From: Actinomycetota bacterium
Lineage (GTDB): Bacteria > Actinomycetota > Thermoleophilia > Solirubrobacterales > Thermoleophilaceae
Assembly: GCA_005885165.1 (NCBI GenBank)
Contig: VAXR01000095.1
Coordinates: forward strand, 1 to 23,197
Reading direction: 5' to 3'
DNA length: 23,197 bases
Part shown: piece by piece, positions 17,689 to 23,197 of the stretch
Layout of the letters: each line of letters starts with the position of its first letter
Position numbering within the stretch: the stretch's first letter is position 1
The notes under the pieces: generated by a model
The model's input: only the letters and a program-made list of their open reading frames with translations
What the model was told of the DNA's origin: nothing
Database searches by the model: none
Program-made: the position numbers and the translations under genes

Positions 17689-17812
17689 TTCTCGTCCTTA
17701 GCGCTGGCCCCCGCCGCCCGCGCCGGCACGACTGCTTTGTGGCCAAAGCGGTCGCGTCGGCCAGATTGCGGCAACCAGGGAAAGCAGGCGTCTCCCCGCA
17801 GCTGGGCGGGCC
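17689..17812 (+). repeat. Degenerate ~120-bp repeat, copy A (inverted relative to copy B)
   Basis: Aligned by eye, this segment matches the minus strand of 18739-18860 at about 80% in its best part; both begin TTCTCGTCCTTAGCG and contain TGTGGCC, TCGCGTCGGC, GCAACCA and GGAAAGC at matching places. Reading with one frame correction from the ATG at 17668 gives a signal-peptide-like run (RRGSLLLLVLS, then PAARAGTTALWPKR), so it may be the ruined 5' end of an exported-protein gene. No intact gene is seen in 17513-17999. Confidence 0.5.
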
Positions 17813-17939
17813 GGCCGGTCCTCGTCCTACGCGGTCGCAACGGGCTTGACCGCCGACGCGCCCGTTCGCGTTTGAAGGCGGGAGCGGCGGGGGTGTCCGT
17901 TGATGGCGTTTGGGGGCTTGAGCAGCGTCGGCCGGCTCC

Positions 17940-17968
17940 TTGACGCGTCCTTCAAAGTGCCGTAGCGT
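17940..17968 (+). promoter_or_regulatory. Sigma-70-type promoter of the DUF1059-like gene
   Basis: TTGACG (17940-17945), 17-nt spacer, TAGCGT (17963-17968); the best primary-sigma promoter in the window by consensus and spacing. The ATG follows 31 nt later with an AGGAG ribosome site between. Confidence 0.6.
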
Positions 17969-17999
17969 TTCCCCTTAAGTACGACGGAAAGGAGAAGCA

Positions 18000-18167
18000 A
18001 TGCGGGGGCTCGACTGCGTCCACGAGGCGCACGAAGACATCCACTTCACGGCCGACGACGACGAAGGGCTCGTCGAGCAAGTCAAGGGGCACATACGCGA
18101 GGTTCACCCTGACATGAGCGAAGACGACGCGCGGCAGATCGTTACCCAGGGCGCGTACGACGAATAG
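18000..18167 (+). CDS. DUF1059-like small protein
   Basis: A 55-residue protein beginning MRGLDCVHEAHEDIHF. The layout (Cys and acidic residues first, then a helix LVEQVKGHIREVHPDMSEDDARQIV) resembles DUF1059 small proteins, whose function is unknown. ATG has AAGGAG 6 nt upstream, and a good promoter precedes it, so it should be expressed. The sequence is strongly acidic with a cluster of Asp (TADDDEG). It sits alone between two inverted degenerate repeats. It is too short for most automatic ORF lists. Family match is from memory of the pattern, with moderate certainty; coding status is well supported. Confidence 0.7.
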   Translation: MRGLDCVHEAHEDIHFTADDDEGLVEQVKGHIREVHPDMSEDDARQIVTQGAYDE

Positions 18168-18360
18168 GCCGCGGCGCGTTCTTCGCTCTAACCCTTTGCC
18201 CTACGCGGCATTAGGTCTGGCGCCCGGGGGGGGACCCGCGATCGGGCTCTACCGCGGTCAACGCGGCTCAGGTTCGCCCTCCCAGTAGCCGACGGCGTCG
18301 TCCTTCCGCAAGAAGAGCTCGGCCCGGACCGGCTCCCTCGGCTCGCCCTCCGGGCTCGCC

Positions 18361-18388
18361 TCCGGTTCGATTCCGGCCCTCGCCATTC
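18361..18388 (+). other. tRNA 3'-end-like fragment (T-arm plus acceptor strand)
   Basis: CCGG-TTCGATT-CCGG has the size and loop sequence of a tRNA T-arm and is followed by CCTCGCC and A, like an acceptor 3' strand with discriminator. No matching 5' half (GGCGAGG) or anticodon arm lies upstream, so it is not a tRNA gene. A remnant attachment site is possible. Confidence 0.35.
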
Positions 18389-18634
18389 CTAGCAAACCGG
18401 GGCGGCGGTCGCCCTCCTTTGACCCGATGGAGGATCGAGCGGTCCGGAGCACAGGTTCTTGGGATTCGTCGACGGCGCCCGCTCGCACAGCGCGGCCGGA
18501 AGGATCTCCTGGAATCCCACGAGGTCGGGTGAGAGGGACCGGAGAGCGGCCGCGCCGCGCTCCTCCACGGGCCGCAGGCGGAGCTTGAAGAACTGGTCGC
18601 GGCATCCCGAGACGTTGACGTTGCCCACGTTCGC
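18389..18634 (-). pseudogene. Remnant of an endonuclease/exonuclease/phosphatase family gene
   Basis: On the minus strand a frame reads NVGNVNVSGCRDQFFK, then VEERGAAALRSLSPDLVGFQEILPA, matching the start of the EEP (DNase I-like) domain: the Asn of the first strand (VNVSG) and the metal-binding Glu of the QE motif. It then runs ~35 residues (ending TNPKNLCSGPLDPPS) to a stop at 18389, while family members need ~200 more. Upstream the homologous-looking segment continues only in another frame toward repeat copy B. No start codon with a ribosome site leads into it. A decayed, perhaps originally secreted, nuclease or phosphatase is the best reading. The rest of 18168-18388 holds only a G8 run and the tRNA-like fragment. 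Confidence 0.45.
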
Positions 18635-18738
18635 CTGAGCGTCTGCAGCACAGTGCGGGACACGATCGGGGTCCAGGCGTGAAAGGAGGCGTCGAGGTTC
18701 AGGCTCGCGAGACGCTCGCAGAGGACGACGAGCGGGAG

Positions 18739-18860
18739 CCCGCCCGCCTGCGGCGGAGATGCCCGCTTTCCATGGTTGCGGCACTCTGCCGACGCGACTC
18801 CTTCGGCCACATAGCAGTCGCGCCGTCGCGGGCGGCGCGAGCGACCGCTAAGGACGAGAA
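18739..18860 (-). repeat. Degenerate ~120-bp repeat, copy B
   Basis: Inverted homologue of 17689-17812. Here it lies just upstream (minus strand) of the EEP remnant, suggesting that both copies derive from the 5' part, signal peptide included, of such a gene. The two copies flank the DUF1059-like gene about 0.9 kb apart. Confidence 0.5.
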
Positions 18861-19409
18861 CCAGAAGCCGCGAACGCTCTCGATCTGCCTTCTGCTTATC
18901 GATCAGAGCATCACGCCGCCACGCCGCCTCGAGCGCTGATTTGGCTTCCGCTTCGAGCAAAAGCAGCATAAGGTTGAGAAGGGCGCGCGCAGCCAACGGC
19001 TCCGGTAGGACCGGCTTCGAGGAAGACCACGCGGCAGTCAGACAATTGGGACCGCCTCGAACCACACTGCTCATCCGGCGTTGCGACCGCGAACCGCCCC
19101 AAGCAGGTCCTCCATCACCCGAATCAGGGACGGGTTCGAGAATCGTCCCATAATGTCCATCCCGGTCCTAAGAAACCGCTCACCAGAGCGGTTTCTTGCT
19201 TTCAGGTGGACCCGCGCGCCGCTCGTTTGCATGCGGGACAGCCGCGTGAGCTTGATATCGGGCTCTCCTACCTTCCACCACGATGAGCGCGATCGGTTCT
19301 CGCTGTCTTTCCGCCGCCCGCGCCGCAATGGCCGTACGATCGCTTGGACCGCCCATGGTGAGCGTCATCGCGATCATCGTCCGTCGCTCGGTGCACCGAG
19401 CTTGAAGCC
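18861..19409. other. Stretch without a convincing gene
   Basis: Several open frames exist on both strands but none has a recognisable domain or a good ribosome site. The minus-strand peptide around 19073-19160 (GMDIMGRFSNPSLIRVMEDL) looks protein-like and could be a gene fragment, but I cannot name it. The clear element here is the terminator at 19170-19197. Confidence 0.4.
19170..19197. terminator. Perfect 12-bp-stem intrinsic terminator
   Basis: AAGAAACCGCTC pairs with GAGCGGTTTCTT around ACCA. The A-rich and T-rich ends make it function-like in both directions. It is the strongest intrinsic terminator in the window, yet no confident gene ends at it on either strand; a gene upstream of it may have been lost or eroded. 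Confidence 0.75.
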
Positions 19410-19973
19410 ATGCTGATCTACTCGATGGGCGTCTCGGTGGACGGCTTCATCGCCGACCGCGAGGGCGCGTTCGGGTGGACGGTCCCTAGCGAGGAGCAGT
19501 TTCGTTTCCACACAGCGCAGGTACGCGAGCTCGGCGGCTATCTGTGCGGCCGCAGCCTTTACGAGACGATGCTGCCGTGGGAGACGGATCCCTCGATGCG
19601 CGACAACGAGCTTAGGGCCGCGTTCGCCGACGCCTGGTGCGCTACCCCGAAGGTCGTCTTCAGCCGCACCCTCGACAGCGTTCAGGGCAACGCCCGGCTC
19701 GCCGAGGCGTCGGTCGCCGAGGAGGCCGCTGCGGCGCTCGACGCGACCGACAAGGACGTCTCGATCGGCGGCGCCGGCCTGGCCGCGGCGGCGATCGAGC
19801 TCGGCCTCGTCGACGAGCTGCGCATTTTCCGCAATCCGGTCGTCGTCGGTGGGGGCACGCCGTTCCTGCCGCCGGTCACCGAAAACGTTCCGCTGGACCT
19901 GATCGAGACCAGGACGTTCAGCTCGCGCGTGATCTACGAGCGCTACGGGCGCGCCCGCGACGAGTCGGACTGA
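19410..19973 (+). CDS. RibD C-terminal/DHFR-like reductase family protein
   Basis: A 187-residue protein: MLIYSMGVSVDGFIADREG at the N-terminus, GGYLCGRSLYETMLPWE, PKVVFSRTLDSVQGN, SIGGAGLAAAAIELGLVDEL and NPVVVGGGTPFLPP at the NADPH-binding C-terminal half. This is the stand-alone RibD_C/YyaP-type DHFR-fold family; reactions of most members are unknown. ATG 19410 gives the canonical short N-terminus, without a clear Shine-Dalgarno. It is separate in sequence from the two other members of the superfamily in the window (12330 and 22322). It converges with the methyltransferase gene at 20073. Confidence 0.88.
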   Translation: MLIYSMGVSVDGFIADREGAFGWTVPSEEQFRFHTAQVRELGGYLCGRSLYETMLPWETDPSMRDNELRAAFADAWCATPKVVFSRTLDSVQGNARLAEASVAEEAAAALDATDKDVSIGGAGLAAAAIELGLVDELRIFRNPVVVGGGTPFLPPVTENVPLDLIETRTFSSRVIYERYGRARDESD

Positions 19974-20072
19974 CACCGCGGGTCGGCGGTACCGCCAAGA
20001 TGCCTCAGCCGTTCGACGAAGCTGGGGTTCAATAAGCGTCCCGCAATCTCCATCGCACTCGGAAGGCGCTGC

Positions 20073-20960
20073 TCAGGGGCGCTCCAGAAACAGCGCCCCA
20101 AAGGTGTACTCGTCTGAGCGGCTGACCGTCTCGGCGGCCTCCTGATCGAGGTGCCCGAGCTCGACGTAGTGCTTGCGCCAATTCTTATTCGCAGCCAGGG
20201 GGTGATGGGCGGGATGCAGCAGATACCGCTTGCCGTTGTCCAAGAAGGTCCTGTTGCCGCGGACGCGCAAGCCGGTCGGCTGGACGAACTGCTGCTTCAC
20301 GTCGTTCGGGGAGTCGATGGCGGCGAGCCGCGACGGGTTGAGGTAGTCGAAGGTGATGCTGTAGGAGCCGCCCGGGCGCAGGAAATGCCCGACCTCTGCT
20401 CCCAGCCGAATCCGGCCGGAGATCGGAACGTGCTCGTAGACGCAGATTGATGTGACGTGGTCGAATGGCTCGCGGACCGTCAGCTTGCTGATGTCGCGAC
20501 GCACGTTTCGCAGTGGCCAGCCGGTTGCCCGTGCGAGCCGCTTCCCGTTGAACACCAGCCTCCTGCTCAGGTCGACGGCCGTCACCTCCAGGCCCTTGGA
20601 GGCCATGTACACGGAAAAGAGGGAGGAGCACCCGCCGAGGTCGAGCAACCGTTGCCCCGGCTGGAACTCGTTGTTGAGACTCAGCCACACGATCTCCCAG
20701 TACAGGAACCAGGGAAACAGGCGGTCATCCGCGGCCCCGTCCAGCGGGTGGTACCGATAGCCGCGGTTGACACGCTCGCTGCTCGCAGGATCGTCGGGGA
20801 GGTCGAGCGCTCCGTACCACGAGCTGATCCGGAGGCCGCGCGCCCGGAAGTCGGTGATCAGACCGTTGAGCTCGCCGACGATCTTCCGCGCGGCGGGAAT
20901 CTCCAAATCCGCGCGATCCATTGTTTTGTTGATGGCCGTGGCGGGATTGTCGCGTCCCAT
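20073..20960 (-). CDS. Class I SAM-dependent methyltransferase
   Basis: A 295-residue protein with SAM motif I LLDLGGCSSLFSVYMA (105-120), the acidic strand end VTAVDLS (126-132), and DHVTSICVYEHVPISGR, LRPGGSYSITFDYLNP further on. An N-terminal helical part (~100 residues) with WFLYWEIVWLSLNNEF precedes the core. The substrate is unknown; the unusual GGCSSLF glycine loop and the long N-terminus suggest small-molecule or sugar modification, but this is a guess. ATG 20960 is preferred to the in-frame codon at 21086, which would overlap the divergent DUF1801 gene; a later ATG at 20921 is also possible. Codon use is visibly less GC-biased than in the housekeeping genes, compatible with transfer. 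It diverges from the DUF1801 gene with only 35 bp between starts. Confidence 0.82.
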   Translation of the reverse strand: MGRDNPATAINKTMDRADLEIPAARKIVGELNGLITDFRARGLRISSWYGALDLPDDPASSERVNRGYRYHPLDGAADDRLFPWFLYWEIVWLSLNNEFQPGQRLLDLGGCSSLFSVYMASKGLEVTAVDLSRRLVFNGKRLARATGWPLRNVRRDISKLTVREPFDHVTSICVYEHVPISGRIRLGAEVGHFLRPGGSYSITFDYLNPSRLAAIDSPNDVKQQFVQPTGLRVRGNRTFLDNGKRYLLHPAHHPLAANKNWRKHYVELGHLDQEAAETVSRSDEYTFGALFLERP

Positions 20961-20995
20961 AATGCCGGTCGAACGCTCAGTTTTAGGAGGCGAAC

Positions 20996-21445
20996 ATGAA
21001 GAAGTCGGGTTCGACGGAGGGCCAGTCGGCATCCGAGCTGATTGACAAAAGAATCGCCGAGCTCGGGGACTGGCGCGCGGAGACATTGAGCAGGATGCGC
21101 AAGCTGATCAAGGAGGCAGATCCGGACGTCGTCGAGGAGTGGAAGTGGGCCAAAGCAACCAGCCCGGGCACCCCGGTTTGGTCGCACGACGGGATCATCT
21201 GCACGGGCGAGTCCTACAAGTCGATAGTGAAGTTGACCTTCTCCAAGGGGGCCTCGTTGAAGGACTCGGCCAAGCTCTTCAACTCGAGCCTCGAGGGGAA
21301 CACAAGGCGCGCCATCGACATACGTGAGGGGGAGGAGGTCGACGCGGGCGCGTTCAAGGCGCTCATCCGTGCCGCGGTCGCCCTCAATGAATCCGGCGGA
21401 AAGGCACGGCCAAGGGATTCACGGACGAGGAACGAGCCGCGATGA
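20996..21445 (+). CDS. DUF1801 domain protein, C-terminus altered
   Basis: A 149-residue protein with a perfect TTTTAGGAGG ribosome site. It shows the DUF1801/YdhG-like pattern: AELGDWRAETLSRMRKLIKEADPDVVEEWKW, GTPVWSHDGIICTGESYK, VKLTFSKGASL and FNSSLEGNTRRAIDIREGE, ending FKALIRAAVALN. Proteins of this family are small and of poorly known function (some are called iron chaperones). The last ~18 residues (GGKARPRDSRTRNEPR) are unlike family members and arise because the frame runs into the remains of a second, related gene, so the natural end of the protein is probably lost. It shares a 35-bp divergent promoter region with the methyltransferase gene. Confidence 0.85.
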   Translation: MKKSGSTEGQSASELIDKRIAELGDWRAETLSRMRKLIKEADPDVVEEWKWAKATSPGTPVWSHDGIICTGESYKSIVKLTFSKGASLKDSAKLFNSSLEGNTRRAIDIREGEEVDAGAFKALIRAAVALNESGGKARPRDSRTRNEPR

Positions 21446-21613
21446 GGGAGCGCGCAGAAGTTCAAAACGAGGTACGCGACGTTCGGCTTCAGCGACAAGG
21501 CGAACCTCGACGAAGGCGCCATGTGGCCGACCTCCTTCGCGCTGAAGGGGCTGACCGCCGCCGCAGAGAAACAGATCGGCGCGCTCGTGAAGAAAGCGGT
21601 GGCTGACGACTGA
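21400..21613 (+). pseudogene. Collapsed second DUF1801/YdhG-type gene
   Basis: One frame (21400-21457) reads KGTAKGFTDEERAAMRERA, the typical N-terminus of a different DUF1801 subfamily. The next frame (from 21449) reads SAQKFKTRYATFGFSDKA, then LDEGAMWPTSFALKGL and ends KKAVADD at TGA 21613, the typical C-terminus of the same subfamily. The ~70 residues expected between are missing, and the two pieces meet in GAGCGCGCAG, which fits both. No start codon precedes the first piece in its frame after the stop at 21388. I read this as a gene that lost its start and a ~200-bp centre, or as a sequence collapse. Confidence 0.65.
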
Positions 21614-21674
21614 GTTCGTCACAACCTCCCGGTAAGGTCGCGCCGTTCGAGGCAAGCGGCTAGCGGAGGAGACC

Positions 21675-22316
21675 ATGCCAGAGCCGGACGTCACCGAGAT
21701 CGCCCCCGACCTCTACCGGATCTCAGTTTTCGTTCCGGAGATCAATCTCCAGTTCAACCACTTCGTCCGCATTCGGTGGATCAGCTTCAGCCATACCGAG
21801 TCCGACGAGTGCGGCTCCCTGCCCGAATGGCTGCAGGCCGCGCCTAGCGCGACGCCGGTCTGCAGCCAGATCGGTGCGCTCGTCAATCGCGATTTCGTCA
21901 GCACCGTCCGCGAGGCGCGGGGCATGGCGGACGGCGAGACGCTCGAGACCGGCAAGTATCGCTTCCGCTTCCTGCGGACGGCGCAGCTGCCCCATGGCTG
22001 GGATGCGGGTGTTCTGTACGAGGAGACCGAGCAGACGCTCCTGTGCTCCGACCTGTTTCACCAGAACGGACCATGCGAGCCGATCACGGAGTCCGATGTG
22101 GTCGAGCGCGCGCGCAACTCGCTACGCGAGTACGAGGCGGGCGTGCTCGCTGACTATGTCCCCTACTCGCCGCGTACCGACCAGGCGATGCAGCGCCTCG
22201 CGGAACTGAACCCCCGCACGCTCGCGATCATGCACGGCTCGACCTACGTGGGCGACGGCGAACGCGCGCTGCACGAGCTGAACGGGGTGCTGCGGGACAT
22301 CTTCGGCGAGGCCTAG
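21675..22316 (+). CDS. MBL-fold (ODP/flavodiiron-like) metallohydrolase with probable internal deletion
   Basis: A 213-residue metallo-beta-lactamase-fold protein. Metal-site motifs are kept: SHTESDECGSL (39-49, the HxExD variant of oxygen-binding diiron proteins), QLPHGWDAGVLYEE, LLCSDLFHQ and the C-terminal IMHGSTYVG. The N-terminus DVTEIAPDLYRISVFVPEIN then LQFNHF is also standard. Between LQFNHF and RIRWISFSH family members as I recall them carry ~30 more residues (a strand ending in a Leu-Leu-x-His-Thr-Gly motif and a helix); here there is only V. The frame is kept. A GGAGGAG ribosome site fixes the ATG. The function may be lost or changed; substrate unknown. It follows the collapsed DUF1801 gene and converges with the next gene. 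Confidence 0.85.
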   Translation: MPEPDVTEIAPDLYRISVFVPEINLQFNHFVRIRWISFSHTESDECGSLPEWLQAAPSATPVCSQIGALVNRDFVSTVREARGMADGETLETGKYRFRFLRTAQLPHGWDAGVLYEETEQTLLCSDLFHQNGPCEPITESDVVERARNSLREYEAGVLADYVPYSPRTDQAMQRLAELNPRTLAIMHGSTYVGDGERALHELNGVLRDIFGEA

Positions 22317-22321
22317 GGCGT

Positions 22322-22846
22322 TCAGACGCAGGCGTAGACGATCTCGACCGCGCCCTCGGGAAGCGCGCGCTCGGCTTCCAGCTTCAGCCCGGCGTCCTGG
22401 CTGACCGACGGCGTCAGCCGCATGCCGTCTCCCGCCAGCAGCGGCAACACGATCAGCCCGAGCTTGTCGAGCGCGCCCAACGCGCGGAATGTCTCGATCG
22501 TGCGAGGACCGCCGACGAGGTGGACGTCGCCGCCGCGGTTGGCCGCCCGAACCTTCTCGAGGAGCCGGTCGGGGTCGCTGTCGGTGACCACGTGGTCCGG
22601 GGTGCCGGACGGACGGTGCGAGCAGAGCACGAACGCGTCGAGGTTCGGCCACGGCCAGCGGTCGGCGCCGAGAGCGGGCTCGAACGTCGTGCGGCCCATC
22701 AGCACCGCCTCGCAGCTCTCCTGGAACTCGGGGAAGCCGTGGCTCTGGCCGGGGACGAAGGTCGGGTCGGCAAGTTGGACAGGCCACCCGTCCGCGGTCG
22801 TCACGTAGCCGTCGAGGCTCATGCACATGCGAGTTCGGATCGTCAT
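22322..22846 (-). CDS. DHFR-like/RibD_C family reductase
   Basis: A 174-residue protein: TRMCMSLDGYVTTADGWPVQ (N-terminal strand and loop), CEAVLMGRTTFEPALG, DAFVLCSHRPSGTPDHVV, GGDVHLVGGPRTIETFRALG and LDKLGLIVLPLLAGDGMRL. The nucleotide-binding VGGP motif is present. It is the third RibD_C-superfamily gene in the window and closer to YyaP/DHFR-like members than to RibD itself. An AAGGAACGAG ribosome site precedes the ATG. The cupin gene ends 30 bp upstream on the same strand, so the two may form an operon. Its stop is 5 bp from that of the convergent MBL gene. Confidence 0.88.
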   Translation of the reverse strand: MTIRTRMCMSLDGYVTTADGWPVQLADPTFVPGQSHGFPEFQESCEAVLMGRTTFEPALGADRWPWPNLDAFVLCSHRPSGTPDHVVTDSDPDRLLEKVRAANRGGDVHLVGGPRTIETFRALGALDKLGLIVLPLLAGDGMRLTPSVSQDAGLKLEAERALPEGAVEIVYACV

Positions 22847-22876
22847 CAGCTCGTTCCTTCGCGTGCCGTTGCTCGG

Positions 22877-23197
22877 CTAGCCGCGTCGCTGGACGATTAG
22901 CAGCGTCTTCGGCGACTTGCGCGCACCGTCGAGTGTGCCGGCCGGCACGCCGAGCGTTTGGCTGAAGGTGTTGGTCGGCATGCCGCCGAACATCGTGGAG
23001 AGCCCGATGTCGTTCGGCAGGCTGTTGTTGAAGACGACGACGAACTTCATCACGCCCGGCCCCGGGTTTCGGATGTAGTGCGCCCATCCCTGCGGGATGA
23101 AGCCGATGTCTCCGACGGTGAGAGTCTGCTCGCGCTGGTCGCCGTCCGGCGTGACGATGCCGAGCTCTCCCTTGCCCTCCACGCAGTAATCCATCTC
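22877..23197 (-). CDS. Cupin-domain protein (5' partial)
   Basis: The gene enters from the right edge; its frame is open to the last base, so the N-terminus is missing and the ATG at 23194 is probably internal. The visible 106 residues form a cupin: EMDYCVEGKGELGIVT, LTVGDIGFIPQGWAHYIRN (second cupin motif with metal-ligand His) and VMKFVVVFNN. The following NDIGLSTMFGGMPTNTFSQTL resembles the C-terminal part of oxalate-decarboxylase-like bicupins, but the other cupin motif needed to judge this is out of the window. Likely co-transcribed with the reductase gene downstream. Confidence 0.85.
   Translation of the reverse strand, partial: EMDYCVEGKGELGIVTPDGDQREQTLTVGDIGFIPQGWAHYIRNPGPGVMKFVVVFNNSLPNDIGLSTMFGGMPTNTFSQTLGVPAGTLDGARKSPKTLLIVQRRG

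Noticed and set aside
18226..18233. Run of eight G
   Set aside because: Lies in a non-coding stretch with no gene frame depending on it; no evidence of phase variation.
18361..18388. A complete tRNA gene
   Set aside because: Only T-arm and 3' acceptor-like bases are present; no 5' acceptor, D-arm or anticodon arm can be folded upstream.
19985..19996. Perfect palindrome GGCGGTACCGCC
   Set aside because: It has no loop and is too short to stand out in GC-rich DNA; a role as terminator between the convergent genes is not supported.

Overview
The window is about 23 kb of very GC-rich bacterial chromosome. It shows a high-GC Gram-positive pattern: a comF–hpf–secA–prfB run, an rnr–smpB–ssrA run, TAnnnT -10 boxes lying only 6-10 nt before start codons, and many GTG starts. 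An actinobacterial lineage such as Thermoleophilia/Solirubrobacterales is my best guess from gene order and from the Gly/Ser-tailed sigma factor; nothing here proves it. No rRNA, complete tRNA, CRISPR array, transposase or phage gene was found.

1-9.9 kb is a housekeeping block. It holds the end of comF, a short-form hpf (ribosome hibernation), a convergent SAM methyltransferase, secA, prfB with the classical CTTTGAC programmed +1 frameshift, nadC, a secreted S15/CocE-like hydrolase whose signal peptide is reached only from a CTG codon overlapping the nadC stop, and nadA. nadB is not in the window.

9.9-12.3 kb (minus strand) pairs an ECF sigma factor with a secreted thrombospondin-type-3 (calcium-binding) repeat protein. 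The sigma factor carries a transmembrane helix and a ~190-residue Gly/Ser tail. A GGAACTT-N15-GTTAGA element upstream of the sigma gene looks like an autoregulatory ECF promoter.

12.3-17.1 kb (plus strand) holds a RibD_C-type reductase, a C-terminal processing protease (ctp), an RNB-family exoribonuclease (rnr), smpB and ssrA (tmRNA, tag ADSHEYALAA). These fit membrane/protein quality control and trans-translation. The rnr frame is broken exactly where a perfect 42-bp inverted copy of the ctp active-site segment replaces its own sequence. This is the most striking anomaly in the window.

17.1-23.2 kb, downstream of ssrA (a common island integration point), is accessory and partly decayed. It contains a VOC protein, a DUF1059-like microprotein, a degenerate inverted duplication, an endonuclease/exonuclease/phosphatase remnant, a tRNA-3'-end-like fragment, two RibD_C/DHFR-like reductases, a methyltransferase, an intact DUF1801 gene followed by the collapsed remains of a second one, an MBL-fold protein that seems to lack ~30 internal residues, and a partial cupin. 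Several genes here and rnr show internal losses, so either recent microdeletion or assembly error should be considered throughout.
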